Below are positions 33,547 through 43,666 of a stretch of 47,190 bases of DNA, in pieces (the first letter of the stretch is position 1; each line of letters opens with the position of its first letter). Source of the DNA: Corinectria fuckeliana (taxonomy: Eukaryota > Ascomycota > Sordariomycetes > Hypocreales > Nectriaceae); NCBI GenBank assembly GCA_019137255.1, contig WPDH01000413.1, forward strand, positions 1 through 47,190, in the 5' to 3' direction. The notes beneath the pieces are model-generated. The model did no database searches, was not told the origin of the DNA, and worked only from the letters and a program-made list of their open reading frames with translations. Position numbers and translations under genes: made by a program.

Positions 33547-35589
33547 GATGCGAAAGAGAAGAGCGGGAGCTGCGTGCCCCGCGCAACGACAAGCTGTATA
33601 CGGTAGTGGTCGTAGTGGAGAGAGCTCTCGTGTGGCCCCTTGTCGTAGCTGTGGAGAAGACGGAGAATGTGCGTGCTAATTAACGGTTTCGGAATATGGT
33701 GGGGGTTGGCTGGTTCCCAGTAACTAGGATCTCAGATCGCCGATGACTTTATTTCATTCTCTTGGCCCGATCATCCTCCACGGAAGGGAAGGAAAGGAAA
33801 CAAAAATAAGAAGACAAAAAAGAAGGTGAAGAATTAGTTAAAGAGGAAAGACTCGGATCGGATGGCGCGGGACTAGAGCTGGCCAGGATGGAGGGTTGGA
33901 GCAGATGAGGGGGGCCCGAAGGCTGTAGGGAGGAGGCTTGGAGGCTTGGAAGCTTGCAAGGCTTGGGAGCGTATTAGGAGGGCGAATACGAACTAGGGCA
34001 AAGACAAAAGGATATCTTGAGCTGAGGTTGTCGGTATCGAATGGCGAACAGCAAAGGTGGGAGACGGAAACGAGGGCGCTTCCCACCACCAACAGCAAAC
34101 ATTCGGTGAGCAACGAGTCCACGGGTACCTTAGGTTAGTACGGAGTGGTAGACTACTTAGTAGTACTAGTATGTACTTACTACTATAGTAGTAGACCGGC
34201 GTCACGGTCGAGCCATGGATTGGATGGACTGGCTAGACCAGGGGGGACTGTCTAAGCATGTCCTACCGGCCTAGTAGTCAAGAGTCGTCGGGTAGATAGA
34301 TACCTACCTAGGCAGGAGGTTCCAAGTTTCCTGCGCTTCTCGGCGTCCAGCTTACTGGGGGACTAGACAGAGCAGGGATAATGATGGCAGAAAGTCTCCA
34401 TCCATCATATCATCACGTCACTAAGAAACCGCGCAGCAATTGACTTTACCATGTACTTCGTACTACTCCTTTCTTCTTCTCAGGGCATAGGCCTAAACAA
34501 GCCAAAGAAGCAAGTAGCCACCTCCGCCATGTTCTAGGCCTGCATAGCTCGAGGAAGGACAAATGCCGCGTGCAGGCAGGTTGATTCCATTGGTTACTTG
34601 ATCTAGCCCTGAGCAGCGGCCACGAGTCAAACCATCTCTCCGCTGTCAAGGACAACAGAGCTTCCATCCCTCCTGTGAAAGAAGGAAGGAGAAAAATAAA
34701 AATAAAATAAAACCTTAGCAGTCTCGGTCGAGATGATTCTTCTTCCTTCTGTCTAGGTTGTTCCCATCAGAGCTCTCCCACTTTTCACATGCTTACTATA
34801 CAGAGAGTCATTACGTCATTTGCAGCGCGATCAAGTTCCCCAAAAATGCCCGCCTTGACTACCGCCATCGCTAAGAAGCCCTAGCGCCGTAGTGGGACTC
34901 CCGGTGGAGCTGCGGACCCCCGGCCTGCTGCAGCTTCAGACTAGGGCGCGCACAGTTGCCAGAATTAGCGCTCGAACCACTGGAACGACAGGGGGGCAAG
35001 ATAGGTTGTCGGCTCCGACGGGTTCTCAACAAGTGGTTTGGAGATGGCACAGCACGACTCGGGAACAAGCGTCGTCTAATTGACATCATGGCAGGTCTTT
35101 CGCACACAGCCTTAAGTTCTTTAGTTGAGCCTCATCATAAAGAAATTCTGAACATTCCCTAATGATGTGAACCTGTTTGGTGGTGAAGACAGTGTCTAGG
35201 CGTCTTGTCCTCGTCAATATGCTTACCCTATAGCCTCTCGTTAAGAACAAGTTGAAGCAGCAGAAAGGAACATGGAACAACCTGTCTTCTATTCTAGTGA
35301 CTGACTGGTATTTGATAGAAATATGACTTGCTTTCTTCTTGCTGACCTCACTTTCACAAACTGCATCTGCACAAAGCGTGATGCTGATATGTCTTTCTCG
35401 ATTACTGACTGAAAGGCAGGTCTAAGGTTGTTGCTGAGTTGCTCATGTCAACAAAGTATTATCAAAGAAGATATCTAGGAAGGCGGATTTAAAACCAAAT
35501 AATACCTTCTAGTCCACACAATCCCTCCTCTTATGATCATCCCTTGCCTTCTTTGTCATCCAAGTCCCTTTGATCTACTATGCATTCAC
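33547..35589. other. intergenic: GDB1 promoter and 3' flank of the DHA2 transporter
   Basis: About 2 kb without a supported gene. It holds A/G-rich stretches (33780-33850, 34675-34715), AGTACGGAG at 34137-34145, a perfect 16-bp palindrome at 34178-34193, and GTACTTCGTAC at 34453-34463. The left part should contain the GDB1 promoter. Confidence 0.55.
34178..34193. repeat. perfect 16-bp palindrome in the GDB1 upstream region
   Basis: TACTACTATAGTAGTA is a perfect inverted repeat, lying in a longer stretch (34148-34195) of TAGTAGT/ACTACT units on both strands, about 630 bp upstream of the GDB1 start. It could be a binding site or a cruciform-prone microsatellite; no evidence separates these. 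Confidence 0.6.
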
Positions 35590-37381
35590 TCAGAATCGCT
35601 TCCGAGACAGGAAGCAAGCGCAGACTGTCAGCAGCGCACCCGCCGCGACCACCATAATCCAGATATCCGCAATGGTCTCCACCAGCACGTCCAGACATCG
35701 CGCCCTCAGCTCCGGACTAACACTCTCCAGAATCTTGCTCTGCGACCCCGCGATGGCCGCCCGAATCTCCTCGGTGGAGAAGCCCTGCCCATCGAGAGCC
35801 ACCGTCATCCCGTCAAAGGCCTTGCTCTGGAAGATGGCGCTTGCGAGCGCGAGCCCCAGCATCTGGCTCTGGCCCTGCGAGATGTTCAGGAACTGGATCA
35901 CGTCGGCCATGCGGCTCGGCGGGACGAGCCTGCCCGCTACGGCGTATCCTGCCTGGCTAACCGTGAGGCCGAAGCCGATCAGCGCCGAGAAGCCGTACGT
36001 GTAGCTCGCCGGGCTGTCCGCCTTGACGGTGTACATGGCCGCGCCGCCTGCCGTCAGCAGCACGCCGGAGACGAGGTAGTACGCCGCGTGGTAGCCAGTC
36101 CGAGGCATCGCGTAGCCGCAGCCCAGGATCGCGGTGACGTAGAAGCAGACGAACGGCAGCAGCCGGACCGCGGCCTCGGTGCCCGTGTCGCCGTGGACGA
36201 AGAGGAAGTACAGGGGGATGTAGTACACGGAGACGAACAGCCCGGCCCCGCCACATGCCATTGCGACGTAGACGAGGACAAGCTGCAGATCGCCTACGAA
36301 CTCGCACGGGAAGAGGCGGTCGGCCTTGGTGGTGAGTATCGCATAGTGCTGGGTGATGACGAAGGCGGCCAGGAAGAGGACGAAGAGGACGACCAGAACG
36401 ATGAACCGGGCGTCGCTCCAAGCCCATTCAGGCCCGCCAAAGGTGAACGCACACACGAAGCACGAGTACAGCGCGGCTGTCAGGACGATGCCCAGCCAGT
36501 CGAGCTTCTTTACCTTCTCGAGGAACGAGGTGTTGGGCTGTCGGGGCAGAGAAGGCAAAGCGAAGAGGTAGATGGGGCTCGTCACCGCAAAGAGGACGAG
36601 ATTCAGGTAGAAGGCCTGTTGATGTTAGTACGACTGCTTCTCAATTCCAGAGAGCAACCACGCACCCATCGCCAGGTCGCAGCGCTATCTGATAAAAGGC
36701 CTCCGACAACGGGACCCAGGATGCATCCGCCGCCATACACGAAGCCCTCAAAGGCGATGTAGAAGGCTGCCTCACGAGGGCTAGTGGTCATGGTGACCAA
36801 ATTAAGTGTCCTATCCGCAACCATGTCAGTAATTCGGTTGGTTCCGTATCTCTCAGCAGAGCATCTCGCACGCAGTCTTACCCGAGATACATTCCCGCCC
36901 CGCCAGCACCAGCCCAAACACGGCCGACAATCATGGCATTCATCGACGGCGCAGCTCCGCAGAGCGCGCTCGCGGCCGAGAACATGACCAGCGACGCAAC
37001 GTACAGCCACTTGGTGTCGAAGATGCCGTACGCCTTGCCCAGCGGCAGGATGGCGACGGTGGCGCCGAGCCCGAAGCCGACGCCCAGCCATCCCAGCTGC
37101 GAGACGTTGTCGAAGCTCTCGGACACGGCCGCCTGGATGTCCGCGGCGACGGTGGTGTCGAGCCCGTAGAGGAAGTTGGCCGAGAAGATGGCCACGCAGA
37201 CGAGGAACCAGCGGACGCCGGTGATGTGCCTTTGTGGCTGAGGTTGCTTGTCGGAATTGGGCGTTGCTGGGGCGTTTTCGTCGTAGGATTGCTCGGGAGG
37301 CGTGTTCACACCAGAGGGAGCGTCGTTGTGCTTCTCGACATCTCCCTGGCTTCTGCTCGAGTGATGGAGTACGGAACTCAT
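35590..37381 (-). CDS. MFS transporter, DHA2 (14-TM) family
   Basis: Three exons on the minus strand: 37381-36882, 36810-36666 and 36615-35590, giving 556 aa. The introns 36811-36881 (GTAAGA..TAG) and 36616-36665 (GTGCGT..CAG) join GAGMYLG to TLNLVTMTTSPREAAFY and TWRW to AFYLNLVLF. A hydrophilic N-terminus (1-55) precedes about 14 hydrophobic segments. FLYGLDTTVAADIQ marks TM1, and GPVVGGLLSD corresponds to antiporter motif C. This is the aflatoxin/trichothecene-pump-like DHA2 group found in fungal plasma membranes; substrate unknown. Its start is 401 bp from the divergently transcribed Zn2Cys6 gene, suggesting local control. There is no adjacent biosynthetic enzyme. Confidence 0.93.
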
Positions 37382-37782
37382 ACTGGGAGACTTTCAGACC
37401 CAATATTTTCGCAAAAGAAGCCCTGAATCGAGTGTGAACGCGTTGCCACGAGCCGAACTTCTCGAGTCGAGAGCCATGGCGATATTTATCTGTTCAGTCT
37501 CTTTGGAAGGATTTGTCAATTGTCATTGTTTCCTTCCCAAAAGGAGCCCGACTCCAGAACTCCAGAACTCCGGAATAGTGAGTGGTTTGAGTCTCGAGCC
37601 TATCAGAGTCGCCGGAGCGGCGGTGTTTTCTGGGTCACTAGGCCGGGAGGTGGTGATCATTCCGTAAACTCCAATCTCCGTGCACGATAGCCAGTCGGTG
37701 AGCCGGTCATGTAAGCCGCCGCCTTCTCTCCAACGCTACCTCAAGATCCACGACCTCGACTCGAAACTTGTAATGCGCCGTT
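37382..37782. promoter_or_regulatory. shared divergent promoter, DHA2 transporter / Zn2Cys6 protein
   Basis: A 401-bp interval between two head-to-head start codons. It contains 2.7 copies of the 8-mer CTCCAGAA (37552-37574), the last ending in CTCCGGA, and clustered CGG triplets at 37571, 37613, 37618 and 37621. CGG triplets are the half-sites of Zn2Cys6 regulators, so autoregulation plus control of the transporter is a reasonable inference from position and motif only. Confidence 0.4.
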
Positions 37783-38182
37783 ATGCTGCCTCTCCTCGCC
37801 CGACGAACGCCGGAAGAGCGCCGGAGCTACGCCGTCGAGAGGCCGGCCCCGGCCCCGCCCCCCATCCGAAAGCCGTCCCGGAAGCAAGTCTCCCGAGCTT
37901 GCGAGCACTGTCGACTTCGCCGCGTGAAATGCGACGACGGGTGGCCTTGTCGGCCCTGCAGACAAAAGGGCGCGGAGTGCAATAGCAGGGGCAAGCATAA
38001 CGACGAAGCTCGCACTCTGCCTCAAGCACTGAGGTGAGAAGTTGGCTGAACCCTAGAATTGGGGGGTTCGTGTAGGTGGTACTGACTTCCTTACGTTTAG
38101 GGAAATCGAGAGACTTAGGCTTCGAGTAGAGGAGCTTGAGGCTGAGCTTGAAGAGTCACGCCGTCGGGGTTCTGAGGAATAA
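37783..38182 (+). CDS. minimal Zn(II)2Cys6 DNA-binding protein
   Basis: Two exons, 37783-38033 and 38101-38182, giving 110 aa. The 67-bp intron (38034-38100) has GTGAGA, a CTGAC branch and TTTAG. The N-terminus is basic and Pro-rich, followed by a perfect binuclear cluster at Cys40, 43, 50, 56, 59 and 66 (CX2C-X6-C-X5-C-X2-C-X6-C). A short linker leads to a heptad-like Leu/Glu coiled coil (about 85-107, EIERLRLRVEELEAELEE), then a stop. Typical fungal regulators continue for 400-800 residues with a middle homology region; this one ends after the dimerisation helix. It could be a complete small regulator, a repressor or dominant-negative form, or the surviving 5' end of a truncated gene. It faces the DHA2 transporter head to head. 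Confidence 0.8.
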
Positions 38183-38716
38183 CGGTAAATGCTTGTTCCG
38201 CTGTGAAAGATCAGGTTTAATTACGACCAAGGTTGGTCTCATCCCACTTTGCTTTCGAGTCGAGAATTCCTCAGAGGTCTACACAGCCTCCCCCGGTCCC
38301 TCTTGTCTCTCAATGGCTTTGAGGAACTGATGGCAAACGCGAACGACTCGATGGAATGATAGGCAACTAAGCCGGTGTAAGTTCAAGGTTACTCACGTAG
38401 GTTTGTTGGTCAACAAAGCATTGTGAATACATCCTTGGACCCGGTAAATGGGAACACTTAATTATAAAAGCGATTTCAGTTGCGCTTCTTGTCAAAACAA
38501 ATCAAGCTTTTACTTTGGAGAAAGACTATATGCCAAATGGATACAACATGCGTGATTGTACGACGAGAATGATCAATTCTACGCCTAACCGCCCTTCAAC
38601 CTGATGTCGCGTGCCCTTGAGCCATCCCCAACGCCGCTCTGATATAGACGATACACAATTTCAGCGCTGACTTCCTAATTTCGCTCTTCACCGATATCAA
38701 TTGCGTCCGATGCCGC
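38183..38716. other. intergenic downstream of the Zn2Cys6 gene and of the glycerol-3-phosphate dehydrogenase gene
   Basis: About 530 bp between two 3' ends. I looked for a continuation of the Zn2Cys6 protein: frames are short and stop-rich, and I see no middle homology region or transactivation sequence here. Confidence 0.5.
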
Positions 38717-40146
38717 TTACGAGTCCTGCATAAGGTTGGGGATATCATCCACCTGCCTCTTGCCGAGAAGAATGTCATTGACTGCAGTGAACAGCGGATA
38801 TTCCGACTCGAGGCCCCTCGCCTTCAGGAAGCTGTTGACCTCCTCCGCCGTTGTGGTTCCCTGGATCTTTTGGCCATTCAGCTCTTGCTTCTCCACCTCC
38901 TGGACACTGAGGCCCTTTTCCACGGATATCTTGGCGCACCGGAAGTTACGACCTCCAGAACAGGATGTGATGAGATCAGCAACTCCAGCAGATGACTCGG
39001 TGAAGGTAGCAGTCTGCACAGTCTCTCCAAAGAACTCCTTGCCAAACTTGACCATCTCCATGAGTCCGATGCGCATAATGGCAGCCTTGGCATTGTCACC
39101 CCAACCACGACCATCGACAAAACCGGCAGCCAGGGCGACTACGTTCTTGAGGGCACCACTCAAGGACACGCCCGCGACATCCGAGACCATCTGGACATGG
39201 AAATAGGGGCGATGAAAGAGGGTACGGAAGCATTCCTGATCCAAGGGAGGGTATTCGCCGGGCATTGCCGTCAGCTTGGTCGACGAGGTGCGGCCGCGGG
39301 CGTCCTTGTGAGGGAGCTCGATCTCAGGGATCTCGGCAGCGGTGCTGTTCGGGCTGCCCGTACGCGGCGTCGCGGCTCTGCTGTTGTCCATTGCCGGCGG
39401 GTCGTACGCAATGGTCGTTTCAGACCACTTCTCGGCGGCAATCTCACGGGCGAGGTTGGCACCGCTGAGGGCACCGCAGTAGATGCCGAGGCCGTCGCCA
39501 ATCCACTCGCTGAATAGGCTGACGCCGTCGTCAGTGACGTTGACACCCTTGATGCAGCTAATGCCGCGAGCAAAGGGCAGGATATGGCCGTTGATCTGCT
39601 TGCAGACATTGGCGATGAACTGGTGGGGCAGGTTGAAGATGAGGATGGTGGAGTCTCGGACGGCGTCGCGGATGTCGGGGTTGGCGACGACGTTTGAGGG
39701 CAAAGCAACGCCCGGAAGGTACTTGATGTTCTCGTGGTGCTTGTTGATGACCTCGGTGAGCTTCTGGGGCTTGTCGCCGGTGGCTTCGTCGTAGTACTTG
39801 GAGTCCTTGGGAATCGTCACTTCCTCCTCGAAGACCCACATCTGGACCTCCTCCTCGAACAGCTTCGAGTTGGCGCGGGTATTCTCGGCAAGGATTTTTG
39901 CAATGGTCGAGCCCCTAGAGCCGTAAATGTCAGCAGTTACTATGAGGATGCGCTCGAGCGGAGAGTGTCATCGTACCAGTTACCGGATCCGACGATGGTC
40001 ACTTTGTGCTTCTTCTGAGGCCCGCCGAGGGTTGCTGCGGTCGCCATGTTGCCGGCTGCTGTCGTGGAGTACGAGTACGGCGCGGTGAGGATTCGTCTCG
40101 AGGTCTTGAGAATGGATGAAGATCGCACGGCGAGAGACCGGAACAT
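38717..40146 (-). CDS. GPD1: NAD-dependent glycerol-3-phosphate dehydrogenase
   Basis: Two exons on the minus strand: 40146-39977 and 39914-38717, giving 455 aa. The intron 39915-39976 (GTACGA, CTGAC branch, CTAG) falls inside the NAD-binding motif and restores GSGNWG (53-58). The C-terminal substrate domain has conserved lysines in SGALKN (about 313) and GDNAKAA (about 333). An insert of about 55 Ser/Pro/Thr-rich residues (226-281) lies before LFHRPYF, as I recall in other filamentous ascomycete homologues. It reduces dihydroxyacetone phosphate to glycerol-3-phosphate for glycerol, lipid and redox balance. The first 33 residues are Arg/Ser-rich with no acidic residue and resemble a mitochondrial presequence. 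A second in-frame ATG at 40047 would give a cytosolic 422-aa form. Confidence 0.95.
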
Positions 40147-40829
40147 GGGAATAGAAAAAGTGAGGAGAGGAGCCCTGAGACTGGAAGCACTACCAAAGTC
40201 AAGAGCTGGACTGAGGGGTACCTTAGCAGAGATATACGCTTCCCCTCGGCCTGAGCTTCCAGTTGTTGAACCCACGAGCAGCCACAATGACGCACGGCAA
40301 AAAGGTGGGGGACTCTGACCGCCTGCCGTAGATGGACAAGCGCCCCAGCAAAACCCGGGGTTGGGATCGGTGCCACCGTGCCTTGACCAGGCAGAGGGAC
40401 AATCACATGCAACGGGATTAGGAGACTCGTACCTACAGCTTTGAATGATTTCCTGCAGAAAGATCCTGGTAATTCGCACGTGAAGGACAGCAGGGCCCAA
40501 GGATCGAGGCAGATCGAGGCACGGCGAGGGCGATCATGACGAGGATCGGGAACAGGAATAGCCCCGCTGCTAAGAATACCGCTGTACATACCTCCCGTCT
40601 TCCACCCGATCCTTGGATCTCAGCCCAGCAAGGGTCGCGTGAGAGACGCAAGAAACACACTGCACGCCTTGGGACAGTTGCATGAGGCAGGCATGCAAGG
40701 GAAACTCATTGTTGCATTGTTACATTTGCTCAATAATCACTCGCCGCACCATCGACATCCTCTGTTGTAGAGGCACTTCATACCAACACCTGACAACTCG
40801 GGCATTCGTTTCTATTCCCTTCGTCCGTC
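40147..40829. other. intergenic: GPD1 leader/promoter
   Basis: Upstream region of the leftward dehydrogenase and 3' flank of the leftward gamma-glutamylcyclotransferase-like gene. The dehydrogenase frame remains open upstream to about 40500 but that sequence has no family similarity, so it is taken as 5' leader. No gene seen. Confidence 0.55.
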
Positions 40830-42014
40830 TCACTTACACTCATCAAGTAGCACCATCTTCTCCTCATCCATGGTCTGACTTTTATGCCCTAACATTCCTA
40901 TCCACTTGTGATTTTTCTTCTCATCGTCTTCAGTCCTCTCGCCATCCCCAAAGTATGGCTTGAACATGACATCGTATTGCATCCATGCCAAGTTCATCAT
41001 GACCGTCATTCCAATAATCATCCACCTGGGCAACTTGCCATCCTTGTCCGCAAAGATTCTGGACAGGCCAATCATAAGCATAAACATGACCCCGCTGGTA
41101 AGAGCAAAGAGCACTGCTCCTATCTGCTGCCTCCACGTGGTGATGGTGTACGGCTGTAGTGATCTCAGCCAGCGCTGATAGCCATCGGGGAGTTCGTGCT
41201 CCTTGGCTCCGTCTGTGATCAATTTGAGGTACCGGGCACTCGCCTCGGCGTAATCGGGATCGCGATGCGGCCCGACAAGGAATCGGTACCACCACTTCTT
41301 CTTGCGCGGGTCGTCGGGAAGGTCAGGTTCGGGGAGGCGCGGCGCACACAGCGTGCGGGCTAGGAACGGCCTTGGGAGTTCCGGGAAAGGGGGCTTCTCC
41401 GGCACTGACATCCTGGGCGGGATGGGGATGCACGGCACGATGATCTCCTTGTACCCAGCCCCGCCGCCCTCGGTACGGATGATGGTTCTATAGTCCTCCT
41501 CGGCCACCTCATACACGACGCCGACTAGGCCCTCGTTCCACACGGTCGATGAGTGCACTGTTGGCGGCTGAAACGATGGTGGGTCAATCGGCGGGATCCT
41601 AGGCGGGTTGGACGGGTCGGGCAACTTTGGCTTGTCGGGCATCTTTCTGTAATCGACATTGGCGAAGCACGGCTCGCAATATGGGATCCCTGGCAGGTTG
41701 AACTTGAGCTCCAGAGTGGGTACCGAAACATTTGTTTGGGAAAGCGGACGGATGCCGCGTAGACCAAGGAACGTCTCGGCCGCGAGGTTGGAGCCATATG
41801 CGAGATATAGGTATGTGTTAGGTTTCGGCTGGTCGCGATGGTGTGCCGGGTCCTCGCTCGCCTGCGCCAACCGCGCGGAAGATGTCCGAGGGATAGAAGC
41901 GATGGTCGGATATCTTTCCGGCATGGACCGCGGTGCGATGGTGTTTAGTTTGCGCAGAATGGCGACTGGGCATCGATCGTCGCCTGCGACATCGTTGTAG
42001 GTTGGCTGCAACAT
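40830..42014 (-). CDS. gamma-glutamylcyclotransferase-like protein with two C-terminal membrane segments
   Basis: Intronless 394-aa protein. After a ~65-residue N-terminal extension comes the gamma-glutamylcyclotransferase-like fold: YGSN at 73-76 (substrate-binding loop), ELKFNLPGIPYCEPCFANV, and the region around RTEGGG where Glu182 aligns with the catalytic glutamate of GGCT enzymes. A Pro-rich insert (about 124-155) separates two strands. The C-terminal third has two hydrophobic segments (about 305-325 and 338-355) and a charged tail, so the protein is probably anchored in a membrane. GGCT enzymes release 5-oxoproline from gamma-glutamyl compounds and link to glutathione turnover; whether this fungal branch has that activity is unknown. 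Confidence 0.85.
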   Translation of the reverse strand: MLQPTYNDVAGDDRCPVAILRKLNTIAPRSMPERYPTIASIPRTSSARLAQASEDPAHHRDQPKPNTYLYLAYGSNLAAETFLGLRGIRPLSQTNVSVPTLELKFNLPGIPYCEPCFANVDYRKMPDKPKLPDPSNPPRIPPIDPPSFQPPTVHSSTVWNEGLVGVVYEVAEEDYRTIIRTEGGGAGYKEIIVPCIPIPPRMSVPEKPPFPELPRPFLARTLCAPRLPEPDLPDDPRKKKWWYRFLVGPHRDPDYAEASARYLKLITDGAKEHELPDGYQRWLRSLQPYTITTWRQQIGAVLFALTSGVMFMLMIGLSRIFADKDGKLPRWMIIGMTVMMNLAWMQYDVMFKPYFGDGERTEDDEKKNHKWIGMLGHKSQTMDEEKMVLLDECK

Positions 42015-43666
42015 TGTGGATTTGGGAACAGGTTCGAATGATGATCGCCTGCGATAAGGGTGCCGCTCTTGATCGGAGCCTCTCTATCCGACTAGATCTA
42101 TGTAGTGTAGGTAGAGAGTTCGATGCAGCTTAGATGCGACGCGGGTGCCAGATGAAGCTGAGATGGAAACGATGGAAGCTTTGTCGTCCTGATAAGTGCG
42201 GAGGAGAGCATTTATTAGAGCGACGGGCCGATCTAGCGGAGGTTGCGGAGTACCTGCTGGCCTTAGCTCTCAGACAAGACACTCAGGCGTTGCAAGGTCC
42301 GCTGCTGATGGTCCAGACCTCGTACTTCGTACTGAAATAGTGCCCGGCTAGAAGGAGATCCATACCGCACGGGCATGGGTGCTCGGAGCGTGCGGCAACG
42401 GCGCGATCTCGTGGCCGAAACCCGAACGAGTCTGACCGTGGCTTTAGGTGACCGCTTCTAATACGTGGTAGGCTACCTAAGGTACCTACTTATTAGGTAG
42501 TCATCCACGAAACTCGGGCAGCTCGCATCCTGGCCTGGTTAGTTAGCAGTGCTGCTCTTGCTCAGGCACTGATCACCCTTGCTCCGTGATGCTCAGACTT
42601 TCAATCACCCCGACTACCCCCTCCAACGCGATGCTTGCAAGTCTGTCCATTCACAGCTAATATCACCTCATGCTTACACAGTATCATATCGAATTTACGC
42701 GACCTTCGCTATAGTTGAGGATCCGGCCACTACCGCCAGTAGCCCGGGAATGGGTGCAGGTTGGCTCATGAGCCCGGTTTCCGGCAGCCTCCAAGCTCTC
42801 AACGCCTCTAGGCCTGATGCTCGGCTTCCAAACAGTTGATGTCGCGCACATTTTGAATTACTCCTGCTGCCTCCGTGATGGGAGTTGGTACTCTGATTCC
42901 TCATCCATATGAGGCCGCAACCGGCCACACTCGCTCGACCCTACTTCCTACCACTCAACTTCCGCCCCAATTCCACTTATTCTGCCCTTCTCAGCGATTT
43001 TCTCCAGACAGCAGTGCTTGTCCCTTGCTTGGTCCTAGTTGCAGACGGCTCCTCAACTGCTATATATTGCAAGTTATCTATGATGTGTTTTGCACTCTAG
43101 AACAGCCCTCCAGACCTGGCATATCCAAGAGAAACGAGAAGGTGAATTTATCCCTCAATTGCACGATTGAATCTGATACTGAATCTAACAATCTTTCTAT
43201 CTAAGTGATGGTCTGGCTGTTATGTGGAGGTTGAAGACCTTATGGTATTTCCCGTTGTTGGATGCTTGGCCCCTCTTATGTGGCTACCCTGAGCTGGGAC
43301 TGAGCTGTGCGGTTTGTTCCTCAGCGGAAGTCTCCCATATACACAAATTTCCCCAACTAAATACCACCGGCAGTTTAGCCTGTCGTAAGCACGCTGGTAT
43401 CTATTTAGATATCGGAATCTCTTTTCGCGTTCATTTTGCACGTGCCTCCACAACGGGCGGCCGGACCAGTAAGTACTCGAACTCTCGCTGGTAGTCCCCG
43501 CACCGAAATAAGCCATGACTCACGAATGGCCAACGTCCATAAATGTCCTGCCCCTCAAGACCTTCAACGACACTCCGATCTCCCGCACCCGACTTCGACA
43601 GCAGTTCCTGCCTCATCCATTCCCCCGAACGTCGAAATCGAACTCGCGAGCGACCGATCCTTCACT
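42015..43666. other. intergenic between divergent genes
   Basis: About 1.65 kb containing the upstream regions of the GGCT-like gene (-) and homocitrate synthase (+). GTACTTCGTAC occurs at 42322-42332 and a cluster of ACCTAAGGTACCT-type palindromes at 42473-42503. Short frames have no recognisable domain; no gene is supported. Confidence 0.5.

Noticed and set aside
35533..36762. 409-codon plus-strand frame across the DHA2 transporter
   Set aside because: Shadow of the minus-strand gene; Arg/Glu/Gln/Val-rich mirror composition and no recognisable motif.
35590..38182. Secondary-metabolite gene cluster around the transporter and Zn2Cys6 gene
   Set aside because: No polyketide synthase, peptide synthetase, terpene cyclase or tailoring enzyme is present in the window.
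5171..42014. Osmostress or carbohydrate gene cluster (glycerol-3-phosphate dehydrogenase, debranching enzyme, CSC1-like channel, lactate-type dehydrogenase)
   Set aside because: These are dispersed housekeeping genes separated by unrelated genes and long gaps on both strands; nothing shows co-regulation.
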